From contig JAZNAL010000008.1 in NCBI GenBank assembly GCA_045586505.1, forward strand, positions 1 to 6,052: DNA of 6,052 bases. Reading direction: 5' to 3'. The position numbers were made by a program, and so were the translations under genes. The notes beneath the pieces were generated by a model. That model had not been told where the DNA came from, made no database searches, and saw only the letters and a list, made by a program, of their open reading frames with translations. How positions within the stretch are numbered: position 1 is the first letter of the stretch; each line of letters begins with the position of its first letter. Of this stretch, positions 1 through 5,950 are shown piece after piece. The DNA is from Flemingiibacterium sp045586505. GTDB taxonomy: Bacteria; Bacillota; Clostridia; Oscillospirales; CAG-272.

Positions 1-101
1 CTTTCTTTGTTTGGCAGAGCTTCTTCCGCCCGATATATGAGTGGCAAGCGGACTAATATGAATCTTAAGAAGTTCATGCACTGCTCTGTCCAAAACATGC
101 A
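1..101. other. Window edge downstream of mfd, unassigned
   Basis: No convincing gene. On the minus strand an ATG at 102-100 overlaps the mfd TGA (TGATG) and stays open for 34 codons to the edge, but it has no well-placed Shine-Dalgarno and contains AGA and ATA codons. On the plus strand short open tails end at 40 and 56, either of which could be the end of a convergent gene. CATGCA occurs twice (75-80 and 96-101). No terminator hairpin is visible. Confidence 0.3.
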
Positions 102-3100
102 TCAAGCCCCGGCAACGACCTCAACTGCTGCAAGATACGCCTTCAGCACCTCGCAGATGTCGTACAGCGGTCTGGAACCTTTGATTTTGTAGTTGACGCA
201 GGGCGTGCCAGCCATACGGAATGTCAGCGATACATTCGAATCAGCCGCCGCCTTTGCCCAACGTATGGGATCAAAGCTTTCGGGAATTATGGACATCATC
301 TGTCCCTTGTGCTCGATCTTGGGTATGCGCGCCTTCTCACACAGCGCGCGGGCAAGCGACACATACATCAGCGTGTCCGCCTGGCGCGGGATTTCACCGA
401 AGCGGTCCATCAGCTCATCCGCAAGATCATCGAGATCATCCGTATTTTCAATATGGGCGATCTTTTTGTATATATCCATACGCTGAGACTCGCTCTTTAT
501 ATACTTTTCGGGCAGATATGCGTCAAGGGAAATATCCAGCTTCGACTCAAATCTTGCGGCAAGCTTTTCACCCTTCTCCTCAAGCACCGCCTCGTTCAAT
601 ATCTTTACATACAGATCGTATCCGACGGAGTCAAGCTGTCCGTGCTGCTCCGCACCTAAAAGATTTCCCGCACCGCGTATCTCAAGGTCACGCAGGGCGA
701 TCTTGAAGCCTGAGCCGAACTCGGTGTACTCGCGCATTGCGGAAAGACGCTTCTGCGCGATCTCGTTAAGGGACAGATTCGGCGGATAGGTGAAGTACGC
801 ATACGCGCGGCGGGACGAGCGTCCCACTCTGCCGCGTATCTGATGGAGCTGTGACAGTCCAAGCCTGTCGGCGTGGTCTATGATCAACGTATTGGCATTT
901 GGCACGTCCACGCCCGATTCGATAATTGTGGTAGACACGAGAATATCGATCTCACCCGTAACCATTCCACGCCAAATGTCAGACAACATCTCCTTGTCCA
1001 TCTGACCGTGTGCCACCGCGATCCGTGCGTCAGGTACGCTTCTCTGCAGGCGTAGTGCCACCGCGTTGATATCGTCAACGGTATTGTGAAGGAAGAATAC
1101 CTGACCGCCGCGGCGAAGCTCCTTTTTAATCGCCTCGGAAATGATAAGCTCATCATACTCCATAACAAAGGTCTGCACGGGGAATCGGTCACCCGGAGCT
1201 TCGTCCAGCACTGACATATCGCGTATACCGCTCATTGCCATATTAAGTGTACGCGGGATAGGCGTCGCAGTCAGAGTCAGCACGTCTACATTTCCCGCTA
1301 TCTGCTTTAATTTTTCCTTATGAGCCACACCGAAACGCTGTTCCTCGTCGATGATGACGAGCCCCAGATCGCGGAACGCCACGTCCTTTGACACAAGGCG
1401 GTGAGTGCCGACGATGATGTCAACATCACCTCGGCGAAGTCGGCGAAGTGTCTCCTGCTGCTGCTTTGGTGTGCGGAAGCGGGAGAGCATATCAACGGTT
1501 ATGGGGAAGCCGCGCATACGGGACACGATGGTCTGATAATGCTGCATTGCAAGAATGGTGGTGGGCACAAGTATCGCCACCTGCTTGCCGTTCATCACCG
1601 CCTTGAACGCCGCACGGAGCGCCACCTCGGTCTTGCCGAAGCCAACGTCACCGCACAGCAGTCGATCCATGGGTACGCTTGACTCCATGTCCCGCTTAAT
1701 CTCGGCGATGGACTGAAGCTGACCGTCCGTTTCTTCATACTCAAAGTCCGCCTCGAACTCCCTCTGGAAATCCTCGTCCGCACCAAACGCAAAGCCCTCG
1801 CGGCGCTGACGCTCGGCATATAACTTGATAAGCTCCTTCGCCATATTTTTCGCCGCAGCCTTAGCCTTGGTCTTGGCACGTCCCCATTCGGCACCGCCCA
1901 TCTTGGACAGCTTGACGCCGCCGCCCTCGGTATGCGCGCCGATGTATTTTGACACCATGTCAAGCTGATCTGTAGGCAGATACAGAAGGTCATCGCCTGC
2001 GTATTTGATCTTGATATAGTCCTTGGTCACGCCCACAACGGTCAGCTGCTCGATACCCATATATATACCTATGCCGTGGTTGGCGTGTACCACGAAATCT
2101 CCCACAGTTAGGTCGTTGTAGGAGAGTATCTTCTCCTGGGACGAGCGACTGTGCTTGGCACGCTTTCCGCGGGAGAGTATGGTGCGGGAATAGGAGTTGG
2201 GGTTCTGATACATTGACAGCAGTGCAAACCGCGTGGCGGTCAGCTCAAAGCCTGCTAAATTCAGCCCCGAAATAATAAGCGTTACCGATTCGGGGAGAGT
2301 CAGAATGCCGTACTCCTTATCAACGGAGGCGGTGAATGCCTGAAGTCCGCGGTCGGTAAGCTCGGAGGCGATATTTTTCGCCATGGTATCGTTTTCACAG
2401 AGCACCACGGTGCGGAATTTACTGTCCGCATAGTCACGGATATCCTCGGCAAGTAGCTCCATATTATCGGCATAGGACACCGTCTGCTTGGTGCGGAAGG
2501 CGTAAAGCCCCGCAAGTCTCCGTCCGGGCTGATTCTGCGCGAAGGTATCGCACAGAAGCGCGCCGCTTTTATCAACAAACGCCTCAAAATAGTCGGTATG
2601 ACGGGAATAATCGGCGTATCCAGCCGAAACCTCGCCCTTTTCAAGCAGAGATTCCACCTCGCTTGTGATATGGAACTCGTATGCCTTCATACGGTCAAGG
2701 CAAGCGCGCTCCTCCTGTACAAACACCAGCGGATGCCGTATCTCACACTGCTCTGCCGCCCATATTGCATAATCGGCGAGTGTGGTCTTTTTCTCGTAAA
2801 CGAAGGAGATATATTTATCGGCAAAATTCAGCTCGGTGCCGCCATTCAGCGCCTCAAGCTCGCCCGAAAGCTCCCCGCGCACACGCTCCTCGGTAGCCTT
2901 TTTTAACTGTGAAGCGATCGCTTTACGCAGATTAGAACGCACCTCAGGCGTTGTGACGATCTCGCGTGCTGGCGTAACCGTGAAACGGGTGAGATTTTCA
3001 ATATTGCGCTGTGTCAGGATATCAAAATAGCCCATGCGGTCGATCTCATCATCAAAAAGCTCGATACGCACGGGGTATTCGGAGTACGGCGGGAAGATAT

Positions 3101-3677
3101 CCACGATACCGCCGCGGACGGCGTACTGTCCCACACCGTCAACAAGCTCACAGCGGGAGTATCCGCTCGCTTCGAGCTTCGCGCACAGTGCATCGAGCTG
3201 CAGAGGCTCGTCGATATCGATAACAGCGGTATTCTCCCGAAGCACATCGATTGGCATGGTAAACTGCATAGCGGCGTCAGGTGCGGCAATGACGCAGTCG
3301 TAGGTGCACTGCCCATTGGCGGCGGCGATAAACGCCGCAAGCGCACGGAGGCGCTCAAACTCGTATTCGTGAGATGAGGTGATATTATGAAACACCAGAT
3401 CCCGAAGCGGATACATCAGCGGCTTTATATCAAGCTCCGACAGCGCGTTGAAGAGCTTAAGCCCGTCCTTTTCATCGGGCACCAGCATCAGTGCGGGCAG
3501 ACCGTATTTTTCCTTGACGCGGCGTATAACCGCGGCGTAGAATACGGCTCTCGCACCGTCAGCAAGTCCGCTTATCTGAAGCGGATGCGCCGACTCATGG
3601 CGTCGGGAATCGATGGTTTTTATTATTTGGTCAAACTCCTTTTCAAGGAGTATGCTTTCGGCAATTATGTTGTTCAT
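102..3677 (-). CDS. mfd: Transcription-repair coupling factor Mfd
   Basis: Cytoplasmic DNA translocase that binds RNA polymerase stalled at a lesion, pushes it off, and recruits UvrA to start nucleotide excision repair. The 1191 residues match the usual family length (about 1150-1180). In order: a UvrB-like N-terminal module with a degenerate P-loop (ISGLADGARAVF, 35-46; no GKT) and R188, R204 and F208, which align by spacing with the UvrA-contacting R165, R181 and F185 of E. coli; the RNA-polymerase-interaction domain (about 518-582, GDFVVHANHGIG); helicase lobes with Walker A GDVGFGKT (676-683), DEEQ (777-780), TAT (803-805) and RGRVGR (948-953); the translocation (TRG) motif about 977-1015 (LRDLEIRGAGNLLG); then the C-terminal regulatory domain. 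The frame is intact, with no missing motif. The ATG start at 3677 is chosen because GGAG lies 5 nt upstream and IIAESILL follows at once; an in-frame TTG at 3731 lies inside a repeat. It follows pth on the same strand. No terminator is visible after its TGA. Confidence 0.97.
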   Translation of the reverse strand: MNNIIAESILLEKEFDQIIKTIDSRRHESAHPLQISGLADGARAVFYAAVIRRVKEKYGLPALMLVPDEKDGLKLFNALSELDIKPLMYPLRDLVFHNITSSHEYEFERLRALAAFIAAANGQCTYDCVIAAPDAAMQFTMPIDVLRENTAVIDIDEPLQLDALCAKLEASGYSRCELVDGVGQYAVRGGIVDIFPPYSEYPVRIELFDDEIDRMGYFDILTQRNIENLTRFTVTPAREIVTTPEVRSNLRKAIASQLKKATEERVRGELSGELEALNGGTELNFADKYISFVYEKKTTLADYAIWAAEQCEIRHPLVFVQEERACLDRMKAYEFHITSEVESLLEKGEVSAGYADYSRHTDYFEAFVDKSGALLCDTFAQNQPGRRLAGLYAFRTKQTVSYADNMELLAEDIRDYADSKFRTVVLCENDTMAKNIASELTDRGLQAFTASVDKEYGILTLPESVTLIISGLNLAGFELTATRFALLSMYQNPNSYSRTILSRGKRAKHSRSSQEKILSYNDLTVGDFVVHANHGIGIYMGIEQLTVVGVTKDYIKIKYAGDDLLYLPTDQLDMVSKYIGAHTEGGGVKLSKMGGAEWGRAKTKAKAAAKNMAKELIKLYAERQRREGFAFGADEDFQREFEADFEYEETDGQLQSIAEIKRDMESSVPMDRLLCGDVGFGKTEVALRAAFKAVMNGKQVAILVPTTILAMQHYQTIVSRMRGFPITVDMLSRFRTPKQQQETLRRLRRGDVDIIVGTHRLVSKDVAFRDLGLVIIDEEQRFGVAHKEKLKQIAGNVDVLTLTATPIPRTLNMAMSGIRDMSVLDEAPGDRFPVQTFVMEYDELIISEAIKKELRRGGQVFFLHNTVDDINAVALRLQRSVPDARIAVAHGQMDKEMLSDIWRGMVTGEIDILVSTTIIESGVDVPNANTLIIDHADRLGLSQLHQIRGRVGRSSRRAYAYFTYPPNLSLNEIAQKRLSAMREYTEFGSGFKIALRDLEIRGAGNLLGAEQHGQLDSVGYDLYVKILNEAVLEEKGEKLAARFESKLDISLDAYLPEKYIKSESQRMDIYKKIAHIENTDDLDDLADELMDRFGEIPRQADTLMYVSLARALCEKARIPKIEHKGQMMSIIPESFDPIRWAKAAADSNVSLTFRMAGTPCVNYKIKGSRPLYDICEVLKAYLAAVEVVAGA

Positions 3678-3682
3678 GTTTA

Positions 3683-3687
3683 CTCCG
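3683..3687 (-). promoter_or_regulatory. Ribosome binding site of mfd (decides the start)
   Basis: CGGAG on the minus strand sits 5 nt before the ATG at 3677-3675. The longer reading frame beginning at TTG (3731-3729) has only a purine-poor, pyrimidine-rich stretch before it, and its first codons are read through the left arm of the inverted repeat. The shorter start is therefore preferred. Confidence 0.8.
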
Positions 3688-3706
3688 TTTTGTTTGTGGT
3701 GGTATA

Positions 3707-3861
3707 GTAAATTATCGTTTAGCCGAGCCAAGGAGGGAGGAGTGCAGAGGGGGAACCTTCGGTATCGGCAGAAGGGCTGCGGCCTGCTTGGGGGGCAGAT
3801 GGTTCCCCTCTCTGCCCGCAGCGATGCAGAGCATCGCGAGGACCGCTAAACGATAATTTAC
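3707..3861. repeat. 155-bp inverted-repeat-bounded element (MITE- or REP-like) between pth and mfd
   Basis: The ends form a perfect 17-bp inverted repeat: GTAAATTATCGTTTAGC at 3707-3723 and its reverse complement at 3845-3861. Inside lies a second, imperfect pair, 3744-3757 with 3801-3815 (14 against 15 nt, one bulged base). There is also a local perfect hairpin at 3821-3837 (7-bp arms, 3-nt loop AGA), and an alternative 7-bp pairing of 3793-3799 with 3811-3817. The interior is G-rich on the plus strand, unlike the AT-rich arms. The right arm ends 4 nt from the pth stop codon and the left arm ends about 20 nt before the mfd ribosome binding site. No open reading frame of note, no obvious target-site duplication and no T-run was found. 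A mobile or dispersed repeat is the best reading; a processing or attenuation structure in the pth-mfd transcript is the alternative. Copy number cannot be judged from here. Confidence 0.75.
3821..3837. other. Perfect short hairpin inside the repeat element
   Basis: GCGATGC and GCATCGC pair over a 3-nt loop. There is no T-tract on either side, so it is not a terminator by itself. Compact GC stems like this are typical of palindromic repeat units. Confidence 0.7.
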
Positions 3862-3865
3862 CGTC

Positions 3866-4492
3866 TCAATTCACAAGATTCATCGCTCTTTCAACGTCTC
3901 CTGCAAGAACAAATGGGAGAGCGTCGCAGGCTTTGCCCATTGCTTCGAAGAAGACCCCCTGATCGGCTTTCGGGATCTCACCGAGAACCCAGTCCGCGAG
4001 ATCGTAGTCGGGATGTGGCTTGGCACCGACGCCCATACGAATTCGGGGGAAATTATCGGAGCCGGTTAATGTAATGATCGAGCGCAGACCGCGCTGACCG
4101 CCGTCACTTCCCTTTTTGCGTACACGCAGCTTACCGGGAGCGAGGTTGATATCGTCGCAAAGCACAATGACATTCTCGATCGGTATCTTGTAGAAGTTCA
4201 TCGCCTCAACTACGGCTTCACCCGACGCATTCATGAAGGTCTGCGGCTTCATAAGAAGTACACGCTTGCCGCCGATGACGGTATCTCCCGTGAGCGCCTT
4301 GAAGCGCGAGCGGTCGATACGCGCACCCACCTTTTCGGCGATGTAGTCAAGTGTAAGAAAGCCCGCGTTGTGACGTGTGTGAAGGTACTTATCGCCCGGG
4401 TTACCGAGACCGACGATGATATGGGTGATCGGCTCACCGCTGGCGGCGGGAGTACGTTCTATCTTCTTAAAGAGGTCAAATATATCTGCCAT
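3866..4492 (-). CDS. pth: Peptidyl-tRNA hydrolase (Pth1 family)
   Basis: Hydrolyses the ester bond of peptidyl-tRNA that drops off ribosomes, recycling tRNA in the cytoplasm. At 208 aa it is slightly longer than the usual 185-195 because about 21 residues (MADIFDLFKKIERTPAASGE) precede the canonical start of the fold. The family signature VGLGNPG..Y..TRHNAG spans 27-44. N31, H41 (catalytic), N88 (in KPQTFMNASGE, 82-92) and D113 (in CDDINLAPG) match E. coli N10, H20, N68 and D93. The normally conserved GGHNGL loop reads GGQRGL here (131-136), replacing the residues equivalent to E. coli H113 and N114. The ATG at 4492 has GGAG 10 nt upstream (4503-4506). An internal start at about I22 would lack a suitable ATG, so the extension is probably genuine. 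It is the first gene of the pth-mfd unit and has its own promoter about 85 nt upstream of the ATG. The symbol spoVC is used in Bacillus. Confidence 0.96.
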   Translation of the reverse strand: MADIFDLFKKIERTPAASGEPITHIIVGLGNPGDKYLHTRHNAGFLTLDYIAEKVGARIDRSRFKALTGDTVIGGKRVLLMKPQTFMNASGEAVVEAMNFYKIPIENVIVLCDDINLAPGKLRVRKKGSDGGQRGLRSIITLTGSDNFPRIRMGVGAKPHPDYDLADWVLGEIPKADQGVFFEAMGKACDALPFVLAGDVERAMNLVN

Positions 4493-4516
4493 TTTTAATT
4501 ATCTCCGTTATTCTTT

Positions 4517-4539
4517 GTCGATACAAAACACAAATCGAC
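4517..4539 (-). other. Small hairpin in the pth leader
   Basis: GTCGAT (4517-4522) pairs with ATCGAC (4534-4539) over an 11-nt A/T-rich loop, within the untranslated leader of pth and 10 nt upstream of its GGAG. The stem is only 6 bp, so a regulatory role is conjecture. Confidence 0.35.
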
Positions 4540-4584
4540 GAGCAGGGATATGACCCTCTCGCCAGCTTTGGTATTCGTATTATT

Positions 4585-4613
4585 ATTGTAGCATATCAGG
4601 CACAAAAATGCAA
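4585..4613 (-). promoter_or_regulatory. Sigma-A promoter of pth (and probably mfd)
   Basis: On the minus strand the -35 is TTGCAT (4613-4608), the spacer is 17 bp, and the -10 is TACAAT (4590-4585), with the extended TG dinucleotide one base upstream of it. The expected start point is near 4578, giving a leader of about 85 nt. No terminator lies between pth and mfd, so mfd is likely cotranscribed, though the intervening repeat element could reduce read-through. Confidence 0.8.
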
Positions 4614-4620
4614 GAGAACT

Positions 4621-4649
4621 TTGAAAATTTGCCGCATATTTTTTACATT
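4621..4649 (+). promoter_or_regulatory. Candidate divergent promoter of a possible small RNA
   Basis: TTGAAA (4621-4626) and TACATT (4644-4649) are separated by 17 bp and lie back-to-back with the pth promoter. The -10 matches consensus at 4 of 6 positions. In AT-rich DNA this can arise by chance. The only support is the terminator about 150 nt downstream, which otherwise has no gene to serve. Confidence 0.35.
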
Positions 4650-4651
4650 CC

Positions 4652-4676
4652 CACCGCACTTAAAACGGTGCGGGTG
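4652..4676. other. Hairpin in the pth upstream region
   Basis: CACCGCAC (4652-4659) pairs with GTGC plus GGTG (4668-4676) with one bulged G (4672) over an 8-nt loop. A short T-run (CATTTT) follows on the plus strand, so a weak terminator or a structural element of a plus-strand transcript are both possible. Confidence 0.45.
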
Positions 4677-4773
4677 CATTTTGTCTCGCTGAACACACTC
4701 TCACCGCTCGGTAACGTTCAGACGAATGAAAACCACTTGACATTTCAGTACACCCTTGATGAATTCAACAGTT

Positions 4774-4804
4774 TATGAGGAAAAATCACCTCATAGAGTT
4801 TTTT
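4774..4804 (+). terminator. Rho-independent terminator in the intergenic region
   Basis: TATGAGG (4774-4780) and CCTCATA (4789-4795) form a perfect 7-bp stem over an 8-nt A-rich loop, followed by GAG and six T residues (4799-4804). The minus strand has no T-run after the stem, so it acts on plus-strand transcripts. No plus-strand protein gene precedes it, which suggests it ends either a small RNA or a transcript attenuated before the next gene. Confidence 0.65.
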
Positions 4805-4902
4805 CATAACAGTTTTGTAAATTATATGAGCTGTAGATTGAAAAAATTGCATGCTTATGATATACTGGATGTATAAAAACAGTTCAGAAAATTAGAATTT
4901 GA
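4801..4902 (+). repeat. Promoter/leader direct repeat, copy 1
   Basis: Aligns without gaps to 5951-6052 at a constant offset of 1150 bp. I count 76 identical of 92 positions for 4811-4902 (83%) and 83 of 102 for the whole span. Identity is highest around the -35/-10 region (4831-4870) and falls in the leader. It ends just before the Shine-Dalgarno sequence of the 92-aa gene. Confidence 0.85.
4838..4866 (+). promoter_or_regulatory. Sigma-A promoter of the 92-aa membrane protein gene
   Basis: The -35 is TTGAAA (4838-4843), the spacer is 17 bp, and the -10 is TATACT (4861-4866), preceded by an extended TG motif. The start point is predicted near 4873, giving a leader of about 43 nt. GGAGG at 4904-4908 lies 7 nt before the ATG, a near-ideal ribosome binding site. 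Conservation of this block in the second copy supports function. Confidence 0.8.
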
Positions 4903-4915
4903 TGGAGGAAATAAT

Positions 4916-5194
4916 ATGTGGTTGATATTTGGTGCTGTTGCAATCATCACAGCATTCTTGAACATAATATGGACAATTCGGAAGCACGAGGCGAAATGGT
5001 TTAGATTTATCAGCATGTCATTCACGGCGCTGACGCTGTGTGCGTTTTACACACAAGCCAAACAATGGGTCTTAACGGGAGCTGCAGACCAGTTGCTGGA
5101 TGTTATGCCCACCTTGTCCATTGTTTTATGGTTTCTTACCATTGTGTCCATTATCATCAATAGCATTTCGTTATTCAAAAAAAGTGTTAAGTAA
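4916..5194 (+). CDS. Small three-helix membrane protein of unknown function
   Basis: A 92-aa, strongly hydrophobic protein with predicted membrane helices at about 2-21, 29-46 and 66-87. Basic residues after helix 1 (RKHEAK, 22-27) and at the C-terminus (KKSVK) suggest the N-terminus outside and the loop 22-28 and C-terminus inside. The segment SFTALTLCA (35-43) and the DVMPTL..VLWFLTIVSI stretch (62-79) recall uncharacterised small membrane proteins common in Clostridia; this is from memory and was not searched. No catalytic or binding motif is visible. The start is firm: strong promoter, GGAGG 7 nt upstream, ATG. It stands alone as a single-gene transcript closed by a strong terminator. Its promoter recurs 1150 bp downstream, so a co-regulated gene, possibly a paralogue, is likely just past the window. 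No function can be assigned. Confidence 0.85.
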   Translation: MWLIFGAVAIITAFLNIIWTIRKHEAKWFRFISMSFTALTLCAFYTQAKQWVLTGAADQLLDVMPTLSIVLWFLTIVSIIINSISLFKKSVK

Positions 5195-5222
5195 ATTCCA
5201 ACTTGTCGACAGTTGAATAGCG

Positions 5223-5253
5223 AAAGAGCGGAGGTTTAGACCTCCGCTCTTTT
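5223..5253 (+). terminator. Rho-independent terminator of the 92-aa protein gene
   Basis: A perfect 13-bp stem, AAAGAGCGGAGGT (5223-5235) with its complement (5240-5252), over a TTAG loop, ends in TTTT. It lies about 28 nt after the stop codon. The A-run on the left arm gives a partial signal on the minus strand too, so it may work in both directions. Confidence 0.9.
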
Positions 5254-5295
5254 AATCCTCATCAACAGCTGATTTGTGTTGCACACCCATCCCCC

Positions 5296-5330
5296 AAAAA
5301 GCAATACCACCACTGAAAGTGGTGGTATTG
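5296..5330 (-). terminator. Rho-independent terminator of the DUF4234 gene
   Basis: A perfect 12-bp stem, CAATACCACCAC (5302-5313) with GTGGTGGTATTG (5319-5330), has a 5-nt loop. On the minus strand it is followed by G and five T residues (5300-5296). It begins 8 nt after the stop codon of the minus-strand gene. With the plus-strand terminator at 5223-5253 it insulates the two convergent genes. Confidence 0.85.
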
Positions 5331-5338
5331 TTTGATCG

Positions 5339-5776
5339 TCAACCGTTTACGTTATAATGTGTGCTGAGAAGATTCATAGCCTTCAGAAGCTTGTGTAAGT
5401 AAACCAGCGGACCGATTGCAATAAGCGAGCCAAGAATGTTCCAGCCCCAGAAAGAGCCTGCACCAAAGCTATATGCGATACCGCGGCGCTTCAGCTCATT
5501 GCCGATTCGTGCGGAAATTCTATGATACCAAACCAGCGGCGCAATACCAAATGTAAGAGCTGTGAAAATGAAGAATATTAAGCAATAGTGCATGGTCTTT
5601 TTGCCATCGTATCTTCCGGCGATCACGTTAATATCTGTGCTAACTGCGGACAAGACCACAAGTCCGTAGATACCAAATGTAATAAGCGACAGCAAGATAA
5701 ACTTGATAAGTCCGCGATTGGTCTTAAGCTGACCTACGGGTGCATTTGAAGCTACATAAGTCTGATTGTTTTCCAT
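5339..5776 (-). CDS. DUF4234-type membrane protein
   Basis: A 145-aa integral membrane protein of unknown role. A short polar N-terminus (1-20) precedes the hallmark KFILLSLITFGIYGL (25-39), which I recognise as the start of the DUF4234 domain. Helices are predicted at about 23-45, 64-84 and 109-128. The TFGI turn occurs twice (33-36 and 75-78), once at each of the first two helices. A conserved-looking cytoplasmic-type loop WYHRISARIGNELKRRG (83-99) and FGAGSFWGWN (104-113) follow. No signal peptide or enzymatic motif is visible. ATG at 5776 has AAAGGAG (5793-5787) 10 nt upstream and a strong promoter. It is a single-gene unit, convergent with the 92-aa membrane protein gene and flanked by the two promoter repeats. 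The family call is from sequence memory; the function is unknown. Confidence 0.88.
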   Translation of the reverse strand: MENNQTYVASNAPVGQLKTNRGLIKFILLSLITFGIYGLVVLSAVSTDINVIAGRYDGKKTMHYCLIFFIFTALTFGIAPLVWYHRISARIGNELKRRGIAYSFGAGSFWGWNILGSLIAIGPLVYLHKLLKAMNLLSTHYNVNG

Positions 5777-5834
5777 TTTGATACTGCTCCTTTATTATTA
5801 CTTGCATACACATATATCGCGTGCTGCTAGGTTA

Positions 5835-5863
5835 ATTGTATCATACCATCGTGATAGTGTCAA
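5835..5863 (-). promoter_or_regulatory. Sigma-A promoter of the DUF4234 gene
   Basis: On the minus strand a consensus -35 TTGACA (5863-5858), a 17-bp spacer and -10 TACAAT (5840-5835) with an extended TG. The start is predicted near 5828 and the leader is about 52 nt. The spacer holds a loose dyad, TATCA (5840-5844 on plus) and TGATA (5852-5856), overlapping the -10 edge. This could be an operator, but 5-bp half-sites are weak evidence. Confidence 0.8.
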
Positions 5864-5950
5864 TAGTTTTTGCAATAAAGTGCACTTTTTTTTATTTTTT
5901 GTCGAGAGCAGACTGCTGCAAATACAAAACAAACATTTGAAGCAGTTCAT

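Larger units (their letters stand above)
4493..4915. other. Intergenic region without a protein gene
   Basis: This 423-nt stretch separates the divergent pth and the 92-aa membrane protein gene. It contains the pth leader and promoter, a candidate divergent plus-strand promoter (4621-4649), two hairpins (4652-4676 and 4689-4721), a plus-strand terminator (4774-4804) and the promoter/leader repeat of the next gene. Only very short open frames were found (for example 16 codons from 4759), with no convincing ribosome binding site. Confidence 0.7.

Noticed and set aside
1..56. C-terminal tail of a convergent plus-strand gene (frame ending TAA at 54-56)
   Set aside because: Only 17 codons are visible and there is no terminator between it and mfd. 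Possible but unsupported.
1..102. Translationally coupled gene after mfd (TGATG overlap), 34 codons open on the minus strand
   Set aside because: The nearest GAGG is about 16 nt away, codon choice differs from mfd, the other minus-strand frame is also open, and the peptide is unrecognisable. The stretch is too short to judge.
193..3707. Numerous open frames of 60-160 codons opposite or out of frame with mfd
   Set aside because: All lie inside the intact mfd gene, lack ribosome binding sites and have low-complexity, arginine- or serine-rich products typical of shadow frames.
3678..3731. Extended mfd start at a TTG codon adding 18 residues
   Set aside because: The extension is read through the inverted-repeat arm, lacks a Shine-Dalgarno, and does not resemble Mfd N-termini. 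ATG at 3677 has GGAG 5 nt upstream.
3700..3731. Outward minus-strand promoter formed by the repeat arm (TTGGCT, 16 bp, TACTAT) for mfd
   Set aside because: Both hexamers match consensus poorly; mfd is more simply explained by read-through from the pth promoter.
4737..4765. Plus-strand promoter starting at a perfect TTGACA (4737-4742)
   Set aside because: At 17 bp the -10 would be TGAATT, matching only half of the consensus, and transcription would run straight into the terminator at 4774.
5199..5215. Near-palindrome around TGTCGACA just after the 92-aa gene
   Set aside because: It is interrupted by an extra base and overlaps nothing functional; the real terminator lies immediately downstream.
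5877..5900. Plus-strand terminator at the AAAGTGCACTTT palindrome followed by T-runs
   Set aside because: The palindrome leaves only a 4-bp A/T-rich stem once a loop is allowed, too weak to call; no plus-strand gene ends there.
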